Source: RHLJ01 sp048058975
Lineage (GTDB): Bacteria > Bacteroidota > Rhodothermia > Balneolales > Balneolaceae
Assembly (NCBI GenBank): GCA_048058975.1
Contig: JBLLNP010000009.1
Coordinates: 101,267-165,266, forward strand
Direction of reading: 5' to 3'
Length of the DNA: 64,000 bases
Below, in pieces: positions 60,353-64,000 of the stretch. Position numbers and translations under genes: made by a program. Numbering within the stretch: position 1 is the stretch's first letter; each line of letters begins with the position of its first letter. The notes beneath the pieces were generated by a model. The model was not told where the DNA came from. It searched no databases and worked only from the letters and a program-made list of their open reading frames with translations.

Positions 60353-61537
60353 ATGAATAATCTGGATAAATTTAAAAAGAACGTAGCTCAAACCAGTGAT
60401 GCACCTATCGGACTGGAAATAAGTCATGCGGAAGGGCCATTTTTGTATACCGTAGAGGGAAAGCGCTATGTCGATTTTATTTCTGGAATTGCGGTAAGTA
60501 GCCTCGGGCACCGGCATCCAAAAGTAATTGAAGCAATCAAAGAACAGGTTGATAAACACCTTCATGTAATGGTGTATGGGGAGTTTATTCAGAAACCGCA
60601 GTTGGAGTTTGCAGAACTTCTTACAAGCATTTTACCGGATGGATTAGATCAGGTTTATTTCGTAAACAGTGGTACTGAAGCAAATGAGGGAGCACTTAAA
60701 CTTGCCAAGAAGCATACAGGTCGTTCAAAATTAGTAGCTTTTAAAAACAGCTATCACGGAGATACACACGGTTCGTTGAGTGTTACCGGACGTGATGTTT
60801 ACCGCGACCCTTACCTGCCTTTATTGCCCGATGTTCACTTTCTGGATTTCAATTCTTTTGAGGTGTTGGATATCATCGACCAAAATACGGCTGCGGTAAT
60901 TCTGGAACCAATCCAGGGAGAAGGGGGTATCATTCCATCAGATAAAAAATGGCTTAAAGAAATCCGAAAACGATGCGATGAATCCGGCGTACTGTTGATT
61001 TACGATGAAATCCAGTCAGGTTTTGGGCGCACCGGGAAGATGTTTGCCTTTGAGCATTATGATATTGCCCCGGATATTTTATGCCTTGCCAAGGCGATGT
61101 CGGGAGGAATGCCAATGGGAGCTTTTGTTTCTTCGCGGGAAATTTTTGAAGCGTTCATGTATAATCCGCCATTGAATCATGTGACAACATTTGGAGGGCA
61201 TCCGGTTAGTTGTGCAGCGGCTCTTGCAAATCTAAAAGAGCTTTTATCAGGAGATTACTTAGCAAAAGCTACACTCATAGAAAAAAAGGCGAAAGAGAAA
61301 TTGAAAGGAAAAGGCATTGTTGAAGTAAGAGGAAAGGGAGCTATGTTGGGACTTCAACTTTCTAGCAAAGAATTAACTCAAAAAGTAGTGGAAGAATGCT
61401 TTTCTTTAGGAATCCTACTTGGATGGACTCTCCATTCAGATACGCTTATTCGTTTGGCTCCGCCACTTATTATTGATGAAAATCTACTGAACGATGTGCT
61501 TACCGTTATTCTGATGAGCATTGAAAAGAACGGGTAG
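60353..61537 (+). CDS. Class-III PLP aminotransferase (acetylornithine/ornithine type)
   Basis: The 394-residue enzyme has VNSGTEANEGALKLAKKHTG, LIYDEIQSGFGRTGKMFAFE and the PLP lysine in CLAKAMSGGMP (Lys247). The overall pattern is that of the ArgD and ornithine/4-aminobutyrate aminotransferase group. Because the succinylase route to diaminopimelate (dapD) is present, it could serve as N-succinyl-LL-diaminopimelate aminotransferase, but arginine or GABA metabolism is equally possible. An aldehyde dehydrogenase gene follows on the same strand. Confidence 0.85.
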   Translation: MNNLDKFKKNVAQTSDAPIGLEISHAEGPFLYTVEGKRYVDFISGIAVSSLGHRHPKVIEAIKEQVDKHLHVMVYGEFIQKPQLEFAELLTSILPDGLDQVYFVNSGTEANEGALKLAKKHTGRSKLVAFKNSYHGDTHGSLSVTGRDVYRDPYLPLLPDVHFLDFNSFEVLDIIDQNTAAVILEPIQGEGGIIPSDKKWLKEIRKRCDESGVLLIYDEIQSGFGRTGKMFAFEHYDIAPDILCLAKAMSGGMPMGAFVSSREIFEAFMYNPPLNHVTTFGGHPVSCAAALANLKELLSGDYLAKATLIEKKAKEKLKGKGIVEVRGKGAMLGLQLSSKELTQKVVEECFSLGILLGWTLHSDTLIRLAPPLIIDENLLNDVLTVILMSIEKNG

Positions 61538-61621
61538 TTCTCTTTTTCCGCTTAGTTCTATAGAAAATGGAACCAAGGTCGTCCGTAATTCTTTGTTTCT
61601 ATATAGGAGTTAATTTCCTCT

Positions 61622-61656
61622 TAACAAATAACGAATAACGAATAACGAATAACGAA
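61622..61656 (+). repeat. Heptamer array TAACGAA upstream of an aldehyde dehydrogenase gene
   Basis: One TAACAAA and four TAACGAA units end three bases before the ATG at 61660. The unit has the same TAACNAA pattern as the array before the antitoxin gene at 56.2 kb. Confidence 0.85.
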
Positions 61657-61659
61657 TCC

Positions 61660-63021
61660 ATGAAAACAATTAATCCGGCAACAGGTAAACTTATCAAAGA
61701 ATATGCGAATACCAGTTTCGAGGAATTCGAAGGAATTGTCTCTAACGCAGAAATAGCGCAGCGAGAGTGGAATAAGTTAGACTATCCGGTTCGTGCTCCC
61801 TATTTAATGAAGATTGCTTCATTGCTTTTAGAACAGAAGGAAGAATTAGCAGCGTTAATGGCTAAGGAAATGGGAAAACCTTTAGCTCAAGGGATTGGAG
61901 AGATTGAGAAATGCGCCTGGGTGTGCGAATTTTATGCAAAGAAAGCCGGGAAATTCCTGGAAAGGAAATTCGTCAAAACGGAAGCTAATCGTAGTTATGT
62001 AACCTTTGAACCTTTGGGGACTGTTCTGGCTATTATGCCGTGGAATTTCCCATTCTGGCAGTTATTCCGGTTTGGGGCTCCGGCGCTTATGGCCGGTAAT
62101 GCAGTGATTCTTAAACATGCGGAAGTAACTACCGGATGTGCATTAAAGATTGAAGAAATCATTCACAACTCAGGAATCTCAAGTGATTTATTCCGAACCA
62201 TTCTGGTCAAGAATGACGATATGAAACCGATCATTCGGCACAATGGAATAGCAGCGATAACTTTAACAGGTAGTACAAGAGCAGGGAAAATAGTGGCAAG
62301 TCAGGCCGGAGAGGCACTTAAGAAAACAGTACTAGAGTTGGGAGGGAGTGATCCATATCTGATCCTTGGAGATGCGGATATCCAAAAAGCAGCAGAAGCT
62401 TGTGCTACGTCGCGGCTTATTAACTCAGGGCAGAGCTGTATTGCTGCCAAACGTTTTATAGTCACAGAAAAAATCTATGATGAATTTCTGAATGCTTTCA
62501 GGAAAGAGCTAGAGAAGAGAAAAGTAGGAGATCCTTTTGAAGAAGGAACAGATCTAGGCCCTATGGCTCGGGAAGATCTACGAGACACATTGCATGATCA
62601 GGTAACAAAAAGTATTGAGATGGGAGCAAAAGCAGTGTTGGGTTGTGAAAAGCCGGAAGGAGAGGGGGCTTTCTATCCTGTTAGTTTGATTACCAATGTT
62701 TCAAAAGGAATGCCCGCCTACGAAGAAGAGCTTTTCGGCCCGGTAGCTGCAGTGATTAAGGTAAAAGATGCTAATGAAGCCATTCATGTGGCTAACGATA
62801 CAAGCTATGGACTTGGGGCAGCGGTCTTTTCATCCCACAGAGAAAAAGCAGAGCAGATTGCTGCAAATCAATTAAAGGCAGGATGTGTGTTTGTGAACGA
62901 ATATGTAAAATCTGATCCAAGGCTACCATTTGGTGGTATCAAGAATTCAGGGTATGGGAGAGAGCTGGGGCTTTATGGAATCAGAGAATTTGTAAATACA
63001 AAAACGGTTTGGGTGGGGTAA
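61660..63021 (+). CDS. NAD(P)-dependent aldehyde dehydrogenase (succinate-semialdehyde type)
   Basis: The 453-residue enzyme has the catalytic cysteine Cys260 in INSGQSCIAAKR and the general-base glutamate Glu226 in LELGGSDPY. The NAD site reads MPWNFPFWQLFR and the C-terminus FGGIKNSGYGRELGLYGI. The short N-terminus and the RFI/INSGQSC block are typical of the Sad/GabD-like branch that oxidises succinate semialdehyde. With the preceding aminotransferase this would form a GABA-degradation pair, an inference from order only. Confidence 0.9.
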   Translation: MKTINPATGKLIKEYANTSFEEFEGIVSNAEIAQREWNKLDYPVRAPYLMKIASLLLEQKEELAALMAKEMGKPLAQGIGEIEKCAWVCEFYAKKAGKFLERKFVKTEANRSYVTFEPLGTVLAIMPWNFPFWQLFRFGAPALMAGNAVILKHAEVTTGCALKIEEIIHNSGISSDLFRTILVKNDDMKPIIRHNGIAAITLTGSTRAGKIVASQAGEALKKTVLELGGSDPYLILGDADIQKAAEACATSRLINSGQSCIAAKRFIVTEKIYDEFLNAFRKELEKRKVGDPFEEGTDLGPMAREDLRDTLHDQVTKSIEMGAKAVLGCEKPEGEGAFYPVSLITNVSKGMPAYEEELFGPVAAVIKVKDANEAIHVANDTSYGLGAAVFSSHREKAEQIAANQLKAGCVFVNEYVKSDPRLPFGGIKNSGYGRELGLYGIREFVNTKTVWVG

Positions 63022-63023
63022 AC

Positions 63024-63413
63024 CTATCGGGTTGCAAAATACTCTTTCATAGGTTCAAAATAATGCTCAATCCAGCCATGTTTGTAATCCGGTTGATTCT
63101 CGGGGATGTTGGTATGAGTTAAAGTTAGGGTACACCCAACCTCGGTATCCACAAATTTGAGGATCAACTCCGAATCTTCTTCTGCATCGTCGAATTCTGT
63201 AGTTCTCCAGCTTTGTAAAATTTCCTTACCCTCAACAAGCTTTCTGTTTGTACCGGTGATGTATCTATCCCAGGCCGAAAATCTCTCACCTTCTTTATTA
63301 CTGCAAATTGCCTCGCCACCTGTCATAGCAGAATGTTGATGGCTATCCAGCCAGGCAGTATAAAGTTCTTTAGAAGAAACCGGGAAGTGTTCAGTGATTT
63401 CGAATGAGATCAT
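63024..63413 (-). CDS. AHSA1/SRPBCC-family protein
   Basis: The ATG at 63413 gives a 129-residue protein starting MISFEITEHFPVSSKELYTA, the first strand and helix of AHSA1-like SRPBCC proteins. GERFSAWDRYITGTNRKLVE and the end HGWIEHYFEPMKEYFATR complete the family pattern. Longer starts would extend into the neighbouring gene and are rejected. The ligand is unknown. The stop is two bases after the convergent aldehyde dehydrogenase gene. Confidence 0.88.
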   Translation of the reverse strand: MISFEITEHFPVSSKELYTAWLDSHQHSAMTGGEAICSNKEGERFSAWDRYITGTNRKLVEGKEILQSWRTTEFDDAEEDSELILKFVDTEVGCTLTLTHTNIPENQPDYKHGWIEHYFEPMKEYFATR

Positions 63414-63445
63414 TGTGGAGTATTTAATTGAACAGTTCAATCTAA

Positions 63446-64000
63446 TCAAAATCTGAATCCGAAATGTAGTCCTGGTTCCCCAATAAAATAGTTGGGCCAC
63501 TTGTCATTCAATTGTTTGAACGAATCTGGCATTCTGGTGTGATAAGGACGGTGTGTTATTGCTATTGAAGGTTCGATAAAGAAACGACTTTTTCCAATTC
63601 TGAAATGATACCCTAACCGATAGGTATTAAATATCTGGTATCCATTATCAATTTTAGAACCGCTTTCGTCAATAAAATTTTGCCAGGCACTCATGGTATG
63701 AACCCCTGTGTATAATCCTTTCCACCAAAACCGTTGGTAAACCAGAGCAAAACCAAACTCGCGGATGTAACCAGGAAATTCCTCTTCTGGTGCTTCGAAA
63801 GATGGTCCATAAGGAATGCCCAAAGACCATGCGTATTTCCATGTTTTAAGCTCAACAGAAAACACATCTTTTTGAGTTAATCGATACCCGACATTAAGAT
63901 GAGCGAAATCGGGTTTATTGGAAGTGCTAAAATTTCCAAGTAAGAAAAATGTACTACCAATAAAATACTTTTTTGAAGTGCTGTCAGAATGAGTCTGTTG
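63446..64000 (-). CDS. Partial outer-membrane protein (N-terminus beyond window)
   Basis: The frame is open from the window edge to the stop at 63446, giving 184 visible C-terminal residues. A GTG at 63865 inside it is not a start, since the frame continues upstream with related beta pattern (NVGYRLTQKDVFSVELKTW). Alternating aromatic strands (YRLGYHFRIGKSRFFIEPSI) and the end GLHFGFRF with terminal phenylalanine mark an outer-membrane beta-barrel. No specific function is recognised. Confidence 0.75.
   Translation of the reverse strand, partial: QQTHSDSTSKKYFIGSTFFLLGNFSTSNKPDFAHLNVGYRLTQKDVFSVELKTWKYAWSLGIPYGPSFEAPEEEFPGYIREFGFALVYQRFWWKGLYTGVHTMSAWQNFIDESGSKIDNGYQIFNTYRLGYHFRIGKSRFFIEPSIAITHRPYHTRMPDSFKQLNDKWPNYFIGEPGLHFGFRF

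Noticed and set aside
56181..61656. CRISPR array
   Set aside because: The repeated units are 7-base tandem repeats without spacers, and no cas genes are present.
63446..63865. A complete 139-residue protein starting at GTG 63865
   Set aside because: The frame continues without a stop to the window edge with the same beta-barrel pattern, so this is an internal codon of a longer gene.

Overview
The window looks like chromosome of a moderately AT-rich marine or halophilic member of the Balneolota (Bacteroidetes/FCB group). The evidence is the 'YQNYPNPFNPST' type IX secretion tail on a large secreted protein, a short LeuA without its regulatory domain, many Bacteroidota-type lipoproteins and beta-barrels, a DUF4296 lipoprotein, and frequent short palindromic repeats. 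The assignment is inferred from protein style; no rRNA or tRNA gene was seen.

Layout. 0-12.4 kb: ilvA, a sigma factor/membrane protein pair, and a run of small soluble, lipoprotein and regulatory genes (VanX-type dipeptidase, AlkC-type DNA glycosylase, AraC, DinB and Crp/Fnr families), ending with a DUF6161-like membrane protein. 12.4-13.1 kb: a 0.7 kb gene-free stretch with two copies of one palindromic repeat, one copy of another and a remnant of the ilvC 3' end. 13.1-24.9 kb: the branched-chain amino acid locus, ilvD-ilvB-ilvN-ilvC on the minus strand and leuA-leuC-leuD-leuB on the plus strand, separated by a TPR-like gene. 25-28.7 kb: a 1244-residue secreted protein with five LamG-like domains. 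28.8-36 kb: tightly packed housekeeping genes (recQ, coaX, udk, amidase), three convergent pairs of which overlap at their 3' ends. 36.1-40.5 kb: a large P-loop ATPase translationally coupled to an MscS channel, then an ankyrin protein. 40.6-46.3 kb: methyltransferase, a degenerate beta-lactamase-like protein, a DUF819 transporter and an esterase. 46.4-54.5 kb: lysC, two envelope genes, dapB-dapA-dapD, a metallo-hydrolase and threonine synthase. 55-64 kb: anmK, a VapBC-type toxin-antitoxin pair, a CxxC-rich unknown, a glycosylase-like protein, UbiA-family enzyme, class-III aminotransferase, aldehyde dehydrogenase and a truncated outer-membrane protein.

How the genes fit together. The aspartate family (lysC, dapB, dapA, dapD, threonine synthase) feeds threonine to IlvA and then to IlvBN/C/D, while LeuABCD branches to leucine. 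Two regulatory features stand out. Upstream of ilvD is what reads as a complete ribosome-mediated attenuator: a 25-codon leader whose codons 5-14 encode VISLVIIQVI, a 13-bp intrinsic terminator, and a competing antiterminator pairing. Second, threonine synthase carries at its C-terminus the linker and regulatory domain of 2-isopropylmalate synthase, the same regulatory domain that LeuA in this window lacks. This suggests leucine- or isoleucine-type feedback on threonine synthesis.

Three families of roughly 60-200 bp palindromic repeats and a TAACNAA heptamer array are scattered between genes, several directly inside the biosynthetic operons.
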